Positions 1 to 10,449 of a DNA stretch of 64,000 nt are shown here, one piece after another. The first letter of the stretch is position 1; each line of letters opens with the position of its first letter. The stretch is from the NCBI RefSeq assembly GCF_050947875.1, contig NC_134568.1, forward strand, positions 215,805,648-215,869,647. The letters are read 5' to 3'. A program made the position numbers and the translations under genes. The notes under the pieces were generated by a model. The model had not been told where the DNA came from. It did not search any database and saw only the letters and a list, made by a program, of their open reading frames with translations. Origin of the DNA: Dermacentor variabilis (taxonomy: Eukaryota; Arthropoda; Arachnida; Ixodida; Ixodidae).

Positions 1-165
1 AACGCGCACCGGCTGTCACTAGCGACCGCGTTGGCGCGCCTTGTCGACAGGCCACTTTCAGAACAGTCAGTTTTGGAATGCCGACGTGAACTGACGTCGC
101 AGCAAAAGTCGTTCAAGGCTTTGTTGACTTTTCTACGTGACAGTGGCCTATTAGAAAGACTATAA
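1..165 (+). pseudogene. C-terminus of family 1 LINE ORF2, partial
   Basis: Frame 1 is open from the window edge to TAA at 163-165 and encodes about 54 residues ending in GLLERL. The same C-terminal pattern (hydrophobic ALLTFLR or ALLRYL block, then a short G/S-L-x-x-RL end) closes the LINE ORF2s at 9541, 21932, 23820, 32814 and 61076, so this is the end of an ORF2 polyprotein downstream of the RNase H domain. The element continues to the left outside the window. It sits in the RNase H region of the opposite-strand family 2 LINE, so it is the younger insertion. Identification rests on comparison within the window plus recall of tick LINEs; clade is inferred as I-group because RNase H is present in sister copies. 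Confidence 0.75.
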
Positions 166-341
166 TGACCCCCATTTCGTCCCTTTTCATATTTTTTTCT
201 CACGCTTTTATTTTTGTCACGCTCTTCTTGCCGTCTTTACTTCCCCTTTCCCTTCCCCTAGTGCAGGGTAGCAAACCGGACGTTTTCAGTCTGGTTAACC
301 TCCCCCGCTTTCCTGTCTTTTGCATCTCTCTCTCTCTCTGA
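166..341 (+). mobile_element. 3' UTR and CT tail of family 1 LINE
   Basis: This non-coding stretch follows the ORF2 stop and ends in (TC)n at about 325-341. It contains the tail motif seen in all family 1 copies: GGTAGCAAACCGG, then TCTGGTTAACC, then a pyrimidine-rich end. AACCGGAC (274-281) can pair with GTCTGGTT (289-296) to give an 8-bp hairpin with a 7-nt loop. The (TC)n abuts family 2 LINE sequence of opposite orientation, so 341 is the insertion boundary. The other boundary and the target duplication lie outside the window. Confidence 0.75.
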
Positions 342-3294
342 GAATCTGTGATTATTGTCAGTGGAGCAATGCGCTCTATGCCTTCTCTTATACCTAAGGC
401 AATGGCTATCTCTTCTGCTTCTATAATGGTTTCTCGGGAAACCGAAGCACAGGCTCTGATTTTGCCTTTCCCGTTTAGGACAACTGCCACCATGCTCTTT
501 GCGTTGGCCCGATATGGTCAAGCATCCGTGAATCTCGCAGTGTCCAAGTACTTTGTTGTTTTGTCTATGTATTCTGCTATAGCCTTTCTCCTTCCTGCGT
601 GTAATGTCGGATCCATGTTTTGTGGTACTGGCAATACCCCATACAAATCTCTGATCTGGCGGGGTAGCCCTTTGGTGTTTTGGTGTGCTTGTATGCATTC
701 TCCAAGCCCGACTCTTCGAAGAAGCCCTCTGCCGGCTGTCGTTTGCGCCAATCGACTCCTCTGCGCTATGAGTTGTGCCTCAGCCGACTGATCAAATGTA
801 TTGTGGGGACCGAGGGCTAGAAGCCTCTTATTTGAAGTGTTGCGTATCAGCCACAGGGCTGTCTTACACGCTAGCATTATTATTTGAGCAGCCTTTTCTT
901 CTTCCTCCCTATTCATGGCATGGTAAGGAAGGGAGTACATTAGTCTGCTAATGATCAGGCTTTTCACCACTGTGAGAATGTGTTGTTCCCATCTCTGTCT
1001 GATAATGAGCCACACGGGCTATCATACGGTTAATCTGTTGCGTTGTTTTTCTGATCTTGCTTAAAGTGTGGAGACATCTGATATTCGATTGCAGCCGCAT
1101 CCCCAACATTCTGACTATTGACCTCTCAGGAATAATTTTCCCTTCCAGCCTGATCTCGAGTTTGAGCCTCGGGTCAGTTTTTTGTTGTTTTTTGTGTGTG
1201 GCGAATGAGTTCTGATTTCGCCGCCGAGCACTGGTGTCCTCTCTGTTTGGCATATTTTTCTATTATATTGGCTGCCCATTGGAGCTTCTCCTCCTTCTCT
1301 CCCAAGCTGCCTTTGGTTATCCGTATTGTTATATCATCCGCGTATAGAGAAATTGCGGATATTAGCAATTTCAAGGAGCTTTTTTTCTGGCTAGTCCAAT
1401 CATGTCTATATTGAAGAGTGCAGGCGAGATTACCGCATCCTGTGGTGTTCCTTTGTTAGGAGGACGGATGACTTGAGATTCCTCATCCTCTACTTTGATA
1501 ATTGGTGTTCTCTGGTTGAGGAAGCTTCGGATGTACTGGTACGTCCTTTGACCACAGTTGGTCTCTGCTAGTCCATCCAGTATCCCTTTGTGACTTAAGT
1601 TGTCAAAGGCACCTTCTATGTCGACAGCCATGACAATGTGTTCTCCTGCCTTGGGGACATTGGTTAATACTTCCTCTTTTAAAAGCAGGAGAATGTCCTG
1701 TGTTGACAGATTTGGTCTGGAGCCAAACATGGCGTCAGTCATTAAGTTCTCTTCTTCAAGATGAGGTTGGAGTCTAGTGTTCACTAATCTATCGAACACC
1801 TTTCCTAGACGTGATGTAAGAGACATGGGCCTAAGGTTTTCTAAAGTAAATTTTTTCCCTGGTTTTGGGATCATGATTATCACAGCGTGTTTCCATTGCT
1901 GTGGTATCGTTCCTTTGACCCAATGGTCATTCGTAAAGTTTGTGACGGCTGTTGTGGATTCATCATCCACGTTTCTAATGATGGCGTTTGATATTTGGTC
2001 CGTCCCTGCCGCTGTGTTCTGTTTTTTTTTTGCTTCAACTGCTGCTTCCATGAAGAGTTTATCCATTACTGTGTGTGAGTGTCCGCTATAATCAGCTTGG
2101 TGTGAGGGTATCGGGTCTTTGTCACCGAAGAATTTGCTATGGACTGCCTGAAGGAGTTATTTTGTGTCTGGGCACGAGTGTAGCAGTCTCTCCAGCTTCT
2201 TTTATCCTTCGCGTTTGGTTTTTAGTGGGTTAACCATTTCTCTGAGGATGTTCCACGTTTTTGCTGTCCCTAGGGTTCTATAAGTGATCCTCAGAAGCAT
2301 TCCCAGTTTGGTTTTGCAAGTTCATTAGCGTATTCCTCGGCTTGCTGTGTTATTTCTTTGATTTTCACTTTGAGTTTGCGATTGTGTTTCTGTCGCTTCC
2401 ATCTTTTGGTCAGGCTTCTTCTTGCATCCCGCAGGTACATTAGGTGAGGGTCCACTACAGGTGTTTTTTCCGTCCTGGTGACGGTTTTGGTATGTTTCTG
2501 CTTTATATTTCGTATGTGTTCGCACCACTTATCTAGATCACTTGGTTTGTTCTTTAAGCGATTCCCTGTATGCCCACCAGTCTGCTATTTTGCTGTACCT
2601 ATTTGTTTGCGGATTAGGCCTGTGCGAATTGTGGTGCTTATAATATAACGGTCACTTCCTAGATTTTCGAGGGTGTTACACCATTAAGCATCTGGACAAT
2701 TTTTCGTTATCGTTAGGTCCGGACTTGTGTCCGCGGAGACACTATTTCCTGTTCATGCTGGAATTGCAAGGTCTGTTATACGTGCCTTGCCGAGTGCTTC
2801 TATTTGTCCTGTGATATTTTTGTCTTTATTGTCCTGGGTTGGATACTTCCAGCTTCAGTGCCTGGTGCTAAAATAACCAACTATCGGTAGAGGGCTCCCC
2901 TTCGCCATTTTTGCTGTCTCTTGAAATAATTTTCGAATGTTGCTCTTTTATGACTCGGGGGGCTGTAGATATTAATTATGAATGCGCTCTTTCCTCTGGT
3001 GCCTTTATATGGGATTTATGTTACTATTTGTTGAATCTCAGTTCCTTCTATGGGTTTGTGACACATTGCTGCAACTTTCTTGTTTTCGACCTTCCAGTTT
3101 TCATCTTCGGTATTGAAGGCTTCGTGTCCCTGTAATTTTGGGGTTGTTCCGGCTTCTTGTATTGCAATGATAGCTGGTGACCTTTGATGTGTCATCACCA
3201 GCTGTGATGATTGTACCATTTTACGCCGAAACCCGCGGCAGTTCCGCTGCCATATTTCGCACTCTTCTGAAGCGTGCTTTTGATGTTCAGGCAT
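342..3294 (-). pseudogene. Family 2 LINE ORF2: endonuclease-RT-RNase H, broken
   Basis: Reading right to left: an AP-endonuclease start (EIWQRNCRGF and IAIQEAG near 3.26-3.16 kb), a basic linker (about 2.5-2.3 kb), an RT domain (2066-1174), a post-RT region, and the beginning of RNase H (to 342). RT landmarks are the PKPGK-ENLRPMSLTS block, GSRPNLSTQD, GAFDNLSH, a GTPQ-AVISP box and the catalytic YADD at 1344-1333, which is intact. The frame changes several times and there are stops, so no functional protein is made. RNase H ends at the TDSQ motif where the next LINE begins. The RNase H domain places it with I-group LINEs rather than CR1 or RTE; the precise clade is not determined. Confidence 0.8.
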
Positions 3295-4197
3295 TGCATG
3301 TCGCCTGGCTCATGGCCGACAGGCCTGATCTGTTGTATGCTTTCTCTGCTTTTTCTCTTATGTTACTGCCTGTGGCATGCTTTCGCAACACTTTCGTGAA
3401 TTCTATTTGTTGTGCCTGGATTTTCTTGTCCTGAACTTCTAGTTTATGAGCTACCTGTATCATCACCTGCTCTATGATTGGGGGTATAAATTCCTTTATG
3501 GTTTCTTTCAATATCTACAGGGTAATTACAGTGTCGCCCTATAAATTCGGTAGTCTTTGCCTTTTCTGTCCTGTCTGGGCGGGTTGAGGTCCTCGTTCTG
3601 ATTGCTGCATTTGTTGCTTTTTCAATTGCCTATTTTGTCTTTCTAGGTCTCCTATTCGCACTCGCATTAGCTCTAGTTCGTGTTCTAGGCACGTGAGTTT
3701 TGTTTTTGTTTGGTGTGGGGCTGGGAGGCGATTGGCTGCCTAGCTCACCTGTTTTTGGCTTCCTTGTTCTGCGTCTTGCTCTTTTGCTGTTGTTGTTTTG
3801 TTGTTTGTCCCCTCTTTTGGCCGCTGTCCCTAGACCTGGATCGGGACATGGAGCGGCACCTGAATTGGGAATTGGATCCGGACCTGGAACGGGCTCCGTC
3901 TGGCGATGTAGAGTCCTCGCGATCCGTGCTGAACTAGCGTCTCTTGAGGATCCCGTTGGTTTGTCGTCGGCTTAGGCGTTGCGACAGTTGTGGCCTGCCC
4001 CTTTTGGGGACCCGTTTGAGTTTCTTGGTGCATTCAGATGCCGCCGTGGGATGAGCTCTCCCCGCACAGAGAACACTCTGGTTCACATGTGTGGTCTTCA
4101 GGAGGGTCCCTTAGCCGACAATTGCTGCACGCGTTTGCTGTTGGCGTTGGGAAACGTCCGTTCTATGTCCCTTGCCTTTGCACATTTTGCAGTATTG
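3295..4197 (-). pseudogene. Family 2 LINE ORF1, C-terminal half (zinc knuckles)
   Basis: Minus-strand sequence encodes a nucleocapsid-like tail: CKMCKGKGHRTDV at about 4190-4153, then in a shifted frame C-x2-C and CEPECSLCGE, followed by a basic stretch rich in K, R and S and finally a glutamine/lysine-rich segment near 3.5-3.3 kb. Such CCHC arrays are typical of LINE ORF1 proteins, which bind element RNA. At least one frameshift lies within the knuckles and there is a stop near 3.92 kb. The part upstream of residue RQYC is found at 10228-12300, displaced by the LINE inserted at 4198. Confidence 0.7.
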
Positions 4198-4298
4198 ACG
4201 ACGAAGTGGTCTTATTGCTGAGCGTTTGTTCGCCGTCACCAGGATTTTCCGGTAATTCTCGCTTTTTTTCGGGGAACACTGTTCCCTGCTCGACGGGA

Positions 4299-5641
4299 AT
4301 GGAAGTAGAGCCACCCGCACTCCCCCCTGATTTAGGGGCGCCCGCGTCGGCAGCCTCAAGGAAGCGGAACTGCCTCTCGAGCGACAGCGAGGCTACCCTG
4401 ATAGGCTCGACCGAGAGCGACGACAGCTCCGACGACGACTACATCACTGTCCTGAGTCAGAAAGCAAAGCGTCGGATGCTTAGGGCCTCTGTGGACACAT
4501 CTATACTATGAGGACTCCGCAGAGTTCGCCGAAGTACACCATCCTTTTCTTACCTGTGCTACCCTCCGACAACATACAATTCCTCAACAGGCAAGTTGCA
4601 TCGATTGAACTCGAGAGACTGTTTCCAAATGGCATTGCGAACGTCCGAGTCAACCCTCAGATAATTGTTGTTGCTGTAGACGTCGCTGAAGCGTCGGCGT
4701 CAGATTCTCTGCGAACTGTCACTGTCTTCGGTGGCATGAACGTTCGTACCATCATCCCGATGGGAAAAGAGGCTACCACAGGCGTCATATATGACATTGA
4801 TGCCGCCATCTCAGGCGAGGATTTACCACTTTTGATAAAGCCTACCAATCATGGGACCCAAATACTGCAGGTGGCCCGTCTCGGAAATTCTAGATGCGTA
4901 ATAAAAATTATCTCTAAAGGTGACTGCCTTCCGGCGCATGTGAAGGTAGGTCATTTCCGACATGCTGTCCGGCTCTTTGTTCCCAAGCCGTTTCAGTGCA
5001 GAAAACGCCACAAATTCGCTCACGTGAGCGCCGTCTGTGGAAAGTCTACGATATGTTTCCGCTGTGCAGTACAACACTCTGCAGACAACTGCCAGGCTAA
5101 AACTTATCAGTGTCCAAACTGTCAAGGGCCCCACAACGCCTCATCAAAGGAATGTCCAAGAGTTAAGAGACAACTCTCCGTCTTGAAGAAAATCGTGAGA
5201 GACCGGTCGACTCGTCGTGAAGGAGCTGCTGACGTCAGGCGACGTCCTTCTCGTCGCAGACGCTCATCAAGGAATTCTGCTGTCCGCACACACAATAGGC
5301 GTGCCGCAAAGGCTCTTGCTGTTGAATCCGCTCCAACCCGTGCGCAATATGTGTCCAAACCGCGTATTGATAATGGAGCAGCTGAATAGAATGCCGTGGA
5401 TGAAGTATGGCCACCACTGCCAAGAATAAGCCCTGTGGAAAAACCCCAACAAGGAGTAGCACTACAATGCTCCACCCCCCACCCAGTTGAGCCGACAGAG
5501 CATGACCGCCGAATCGTAACAATGCTCAAGTATTTGATAAACGCGATTCGCACGCTTGTGGGCAACTCGAATACGCCAACAGCTCGAAGTGCAGTCCAAG
5601 TGATGGATGCCCTGAGTCTAGTGCTTGCAAATCTTGCGTAA
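4299..5641 (+). pseudogene. Family 1 LINE ORF1 (gag-like, CCHC), broken
   Basis: The ORF starts at ATG 4299 (MEVEPPALPP). An acidic, serine-rich N-terminus (SDSEATLIGSTESDDSSDDD) is followed by a frameshift near 4505, after which the second frame runs to a TAG at 5387-5389 and then on to 5641. The middle carries an RRM-like or nucleocapsid region and three Cys/His clusters: CRKRHKFAHVSAVC, CFRCAVQHSADNC and CPNCQGPHNASSKEC; the first is degenerate because a Cys is replaced by Arg. An Arg-rich tract follows. The role is RNA binding and chaperoning of the LINE RNP. One shift and one stop inactivate it. The ATGA overlap at 4508 is accidental, since both frames are parts of one ancestral ORF. Confidence 0.8.
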
Positions 5642-5646
5642 GCACA

Positions 5647-8600
5647 ATGGCTCTTCCACTACCTTCACTCCGTTATGAAGTGCGTAGTGCGATGATTTTC
5701 CAGTGGAATGCGAGAAGTTTTAAATCACGGATTTCATATTTACTCCAATACGTTTTTAGGAACCGATTTCCTATAGTAGTAATATGTGAACCGAATGTGT
5801 CAAAAGCGCTAAGACTCTCTGGGTACGAAGGCTTTATGGAGTCGACGTGCGGGCAATCCAGCAATGCGATTCTTTATATCTGTACAGAACTAACTTACAT
5901 ACCCCACTCGGTGCAGCCTCATGATGGAAACTAATACGTGTGTCTCCGCGTTACAAAGAATAAAGTGGCCTTTGCCTTTATCGGCGCCTACATATCCCCA
6001 TCTAGTTGGTTCGACGGCGACCGACTGCGAGACGTCCTGACGGCGACTTCTGGACCCTGGATTATCACGGGTGACCTTAATGCTCATCACTTGGTTTGGA
6101 GAAGCTCCAGAACAGATTCTAGGGGCCGGAAACTTATGCAATTTGCTTCCGACCACGAACTCGGCATTATGAACGATGGCAGTCAAACGTACTTGCGTGG
6201 TTCGACCTATATTAGTTGCTTAGATTTGACTTTGGTATCACGGTATCTTGGTCAAAATGTTCGATGGTTCGAGACTGATGGCAGTGTCCATATTCCCACC
6301 TAATTAAGAATCACTGGATTTGGAAGCTTCTCGTTTTCTACTTCTCGACAAGTAAAGTGGTCAACGTATAAGATAACGGTGCAAGAGGCATGCAAAGAAG
6401 GATTTACGTGCACCATTGAGCACCTTATTACAAGTGTACTGGAATCGTCTAAGTAAACCTTTACATTCGCTAAAAAACGTACTGATTTCGACATGGAACT
6501 TGAGCGACTTCGAACGATTCGCAGAAGGCCCGAGAGGTGATACAGAGCACGAAGTCAATTCATGACCTTAGAGTCGATCGATGTACACAGAAAAAAATCC
6601 AACGTGGTATGGACAGGCTGGAAACAACGGTGGACGACGTTCTACGAATAACTTGACCCCCGCAAGCCACAGTCTATCATAGGACGGTGCGCAGCGTTGG
6701 CTCGTCTCCACAGCAACGACACCCATTCTGCGCCCTAGCCCTCCATCAAGGCCGCTCGCAGGTTGACATAGCCGAATATTTTTGTGTGAAGATTGCGGGC
6801 AGTGTGGTCACTATCAATAGCGAAATTCTGGGTGAGGTTTCTGTGACACCCTTCCCAGAATTCAATGTGTCCTTCTCACTTGAGGAATTGGACGCTGCTC
6901 TGGCCACATGCAGGCGCTCATGGACGCCAGGACCAGACGGCATCACCAATGCTGCTTTACGCCACCTAGGTGAAGATGGCCGAGGTAGACTTCTGGAATA
7001 TTATAACCAGCCATAGAATCATGGCGTCGTTCCTGAGCGATGGAAGCCCAGCCGCTTGATACCACTCCTGAAGCCTGGAAAGTTGCCACTTGACCTAGTG
7101 TCCTACCGACCCATTGAGCTGTCCAGCTGTGTTAGGATGGTCATGGAAAGAATGATTCTCACACGCCTAGAGTGGTATCTTGAGCGCCACAACGTATACC
7201 CCGAGGCCATGGCTGGGTTTAGAAGAGGCCGTTCCTCTACTGACAACGTCATTGACCTCGTGACGTACGTACAACAAGAAAAACACCGCAACCATACCTC
7301 GGTTACACTTTTCCTCGATGAGAAAAGCGCCTATGATAATGTAACGCATGAAGCCAGCTTTGATACCCTGGAAAATAATGGAATCGGTAGACGCATGGTT
7401 TCGGTGGATTCGGAGCTATCTATTCAAAAGATCCTTCTTTGTGCACAGTGCATATGGCCGAACCACTGACCATTACACTTGCCGTGGCGTCCCGCAGGGT
7501 GGGGTTCTCAGCCCCACTTTGTTCAACCTTGCAATCCTTGGACTTGCCGACGTTCTACCACATACAGCAAACCTTTCCATTATGCTGACGACATGTGCAT
7601 ATGTGCCTCGGCTGTTACACGTCTCCAGGTGCGTGCACGGCTCCAAAAAACAGTGACCCTAACATCTTCGTACCTGCGGGCTCAAGGCCTCAGCATTTCG
7701 ACCGAGAAGTGCGCCTTAGTCGCTTTTACCCACAAGCCCATGACCTGGTATTCCGTTTCCATTGACCAGCAAACAATTTCATACGCAAAATCTAACCAAT
7801 TGCTAGGCGTCATTATCGACAGAGACCTTTCATGGAGCCCCCACATCTCATACTTGAAGAAGAGGCTTACTTCTATCGCCCATATACTAAGGTTTCTTGC
7901 CGGTAAACCGTGGGTGACATCCGTGTCATCTATGCTTCAACTATACAGGACGCTCTTCCTAGGATACTTGCGATATAGCGCACCAGTGCTGTTGAATGCT
8001 AACAAAACTAACATCCATGTCCTACAGAACATTCAAGGCCAAGCCCTTCGAACATGTCTGGGGCTACCTCGAAGAGCTTCAATCGTAGGAAGAATTGCCA
8101 CCACAAGAGACCACCCTATAATGACCTATATAGCTATCGACGCACTCCGGACGCATGTTCGCCATATATCCAGAGTCCCTGACCACCCTCTCGCTCGCTT
8201 GCCTGAGAAAAGACCCAAGGCAGCGTTCTCCAAATCAGTTGCGGCTAACCGGCACTCTTTGTCATTGAGGCACTCACCCGCACCCAGAACGCCATCTCCT
8301 CTGTGGTGCTTGAAAAAGCCTCATGTGTATCATGCTGTTCCAGGAACAGTGAAGAAAGCTAGCCTGACCACCGCGGCTCTCAAGCATATCACACTGGAAC
8401 TTTTGAATTGTTCATACGCTAACCGAATCCATGTTTGCATGAACGGTTCCGTTTCGGAAAATTCGACGGGCGCCATTGCTGTACCTTCTCAATCGGTCAT
8501 CAAGTTTAAGACTTCATACGTAACAACATCTACCGGTTCTGAACTGGCCGCTCTTCAGCTGCTGTCGAATACATTGAAAAAGAACCGCCTAACAAATGCG

Positions 8601-9541
8601 CAGTATCTTGTGATTCGAAGGCAGCCCTCCAGAGCTTGCGAGGTTTACGACGCGGCAATTATGAACAACTTGTGTCTAAAATCAGCAAAACTTGCCATTG
8701 TGCTTCTGTATGAGGACATGATGTCATCTTTCAGTGGCTGCCGGGACATTGCGGCATCGTTGGTAATCACCTCGCCAATGACGCTGCCCGACGTGCCCAG
8801 GCTTGCGCACCGACACTCCTTATACCTTTATCGAGAGTAACGCTGCAAGAGAGCTTCGCAGTCTCGCTCGTACCATCACGTTAAGTACTGGCATACACCA
8901 CAGAACTCCAATTATCGTTTATACAGCCTCGACCTATCACTGGAACTGAAAAAACCAGCAAACCTTTCACGACGTGACGCAACACTGCTGTGTCGGCAGT
9001 GGGTAGGAGTAGCATTCACGAACTCCTACAGCTATCGTATTGGAATGGCGGACTCACTAACGTGCGCTAAGTGCAAGTGTGAAGAGACCATCAGTCATCT
9101 TCTGTGCCACTGTTCTCGCTTTGGTAACCAACGTCGGACTGTCCAGTGTGCCTTGAATAGACAGTATGACAGGCCATTTACAGACGCAAAGATCACGGGA
9201 GCCTGGCCTCTCAGTTCATTAGCCCAGAAAACAGTTCGAGCGCTTCTTCACTACCTGAAGGTACCCGCCGTGGTTGCTCAGTGGCTATGGTGTTGGGCTG
9301 CTGAGCACGAGGTCGCGGGATCGTATCCCGGCCACGGCGGCCACATTTCGATGGGGGCGAAATGCGAAAAACACCCGTGTGCTTAGATTTAGGTGCACGT
9401 TAAAGAACCCCAGGTGGTCAAAATTTCCGGAGTCCTCCACTACGGCGTGCCTCATAATCAGAAAGTGGTTTTGGCACGTAAAACCCCAAATATTATTATT
9501 ATTATTACCTGAAGGCAACAGACTTGACTGCCCGACTATAA
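5647..9541 (+). pseudogene. Family 1 LINE ORF2: endonuclease-RT-RNase H, broken
   Basis: It begins with ATG 5647, 5 nt after ORF1. Endonuclease: FQWNARSFKSR near the N-terminus, then GAYISP, ITGDLNAHH and RGRKL (about 5.97-6.14 kb). RT: the GPDGITNAAL block, LIPLLKPGK, YRPIELSS, GFRRGRSSTD, GVPQGGVLSPTLFN and an intact YADD at about 7.59 kb. RNase H and a terminal Cys-rich segment follow (about 8.4-9.2 kb). Stops lie at 5932, 6301 and 7014, with frame changes between 6303 and 6690, near 7.37 kb, near 7.57 kb and in RNase H. A SINE at 9262-9505 splits the last codons; across it the frame closes at TAA 9539-9541 with KATDLTARL. Confidence 0.85.
9262..9505 (+). mobile_element. tRNA-derived SINE (Ruka-like) with 10-bp TSD
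   Basis: A tRNA-like head (A box near TTGCTCAGTGGC, B box near GGGATCGTATCCC) leads into the conserved body with CATTTCGATGGGGGCGAAA, CTTAGATTTAGGTGCACG, GGTGGTC and ATAATCAGAAAGTGG, ending in (ATT)n. The flanks TACCTGAAGG at 9252-9261 and 9506-9515 are an exact target duplication. The same SINE recurs, more decayed, at 16915, 18498, 52793, 56524 and 61156. It has no coding capacity; mobilisation by a LINE is expected. Tick SINEs of this design are known as Ruka; naming is from recall. Confidence 0.88.
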
Positions 9542-9560
9542 ACATTCTACACCTAACTTA

Positions 9561-10071
9561 CCGTATTTACTCGATTCTAAGCACCCCCTTTTTTTCACGA
9601 TCGCGATGCCCAAAGTGAGGGGGGGGGGTGGGGGTGCTTAGATTCGAAAAATCTAGAATGCCCCCCCCCCTCTTTTCGCTACGACATCACGACGAGATGG
9701 GTGCGAGAAATAACATTTTATTTTGCAAACATCCAAAATAAATATCATTGAAGACAGCGAACCCACCGTTTGTGTCGGATGCTCAGTCACTATCACTGCC
9801 GCGCACGAGTGCGCGCGGCTCAGCATTCCGGCTGTGCGGCAAGATCGCGCCGCGGACGCCGTTCCACCTCGGGACTCCGACGGCTCCGGCTCGATGTCAA
9901 AGCGAGCAAGCGCGCTTGGCGGCCTTGGCTGCGCGCTCTTCCTAACAAATAGGGGGGGGGGGGGGGGGGGGGGGTGCTTAGATTCGTATGCAATCTTTTT
10001 TCCCAATTGTTTCGCGAAAATAGAGGGGGGTGCTTAGAATCGGGAGGGTGCTTAGAATGGCAAAAATACGG
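9561..10071 (+). mobile_element. TA-flanked foldback element in the LINE 3' UTR
   Basis: The ends CCGTATTTACTCGATTCTAA and the inverse of GAATGGCAAAAATACGG form imperfect terminal inverted repeats, and TA stands on both sides (9559-9560, 10072-10073). The motif GGGTGCTTAGATTCG or GCTTAGAATCG recurs in both end regions together with long G or C runs, including about 20 Gs at 9952-9973. The interior shows no recognised transposase. LINE 3' UTR sequence resumes after it. A TA duplication is compatible with a Tc1/mariner-mobilised non-autonomous element, but the superfamily is not proven. Confidence 0.7.
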
Positions 10072-10073
10072 TA

Positions 10074-10227
10074 GTGCATGTGAAAGTGCGGTATAGACTC
10101 ATGTTTTCTCCTTCTCTCTTTCACTTCCCATTTCCCTCCCCACGTGTAGGGTAGCAAACTGGACTCAGTCTGGTTAACCTCCCTGCCCTTCCTTCTTCCC
10201 TTCTTACTCTCTCTCTCTCTCTCGCTC
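10074..10227 (+). mobile_element. 3' UTR tail of the full-length family 1 LINE
   Basis: The LINE 3' UTR continues after the foldback element with GGTAGCAAACTGGAC, GTCTGGTTAACC and a (CT)n end at 10207-10223. AACTGGAC at 10157-10164 pairs with GTCTGGTT at 10168-10175, with two G-T wobble pairs. This copy defines the true 3' terminus of the family because the target duplication starts at 10228. Confidence 0.85.
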
Positions 10228-10449
10228 TGCAGTATTGTCGGGTGGGCTGATAAGGCACACATGGAATTTCGCCGTCATCACAGTAGACGAAACGTAGCAC
10301 TATCGGTCCATCGAACGTTATGTGATACTGCCGTTTCAGACTTGCCGAGCATCCGGGCTTGGACGATAGTCACTCCTTGCGTGCGCACTCGGAGGTGATT
10401 TAGAGGTTCACCTTCTGGGGTTTCGCGTTCCAGTCCGTGTACCACTTCT

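Larger units (their letters stand above)
4198..10227 (+). mobile_element. Full-length family 1 LINE with 10-bp TSD
   Basis: The element is bounded by TGCAGTATTG at 4188-4197 and 10228-10237, an exact 10-bp target duplication. It holds a ~100-bp 5' UTR, ORF1 (4299-5641), ORF2 (5647-9541) and a 3' UTR ending in (CT)n. The host site is ORF1 of the family 2 LINE; its frame is restored (RQYC followed by KMCKG) when the insertion and one duplication copy are removed. Two younger insertions lie inside: a SINE at 9262-9505 and a foldback element at 9561-10071. Without them the LINE is about 5.2 kb. It has stops and frameshifts and is dead, yet structurally complete from end to end. Confidence 0.9.

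Noticed and set aside
4499..4511. ATGA overlap as evidence of two adjacent genes
   Set aside because: Both frames are consecutive parts of one LINE ORF1; a frameshift explains it.
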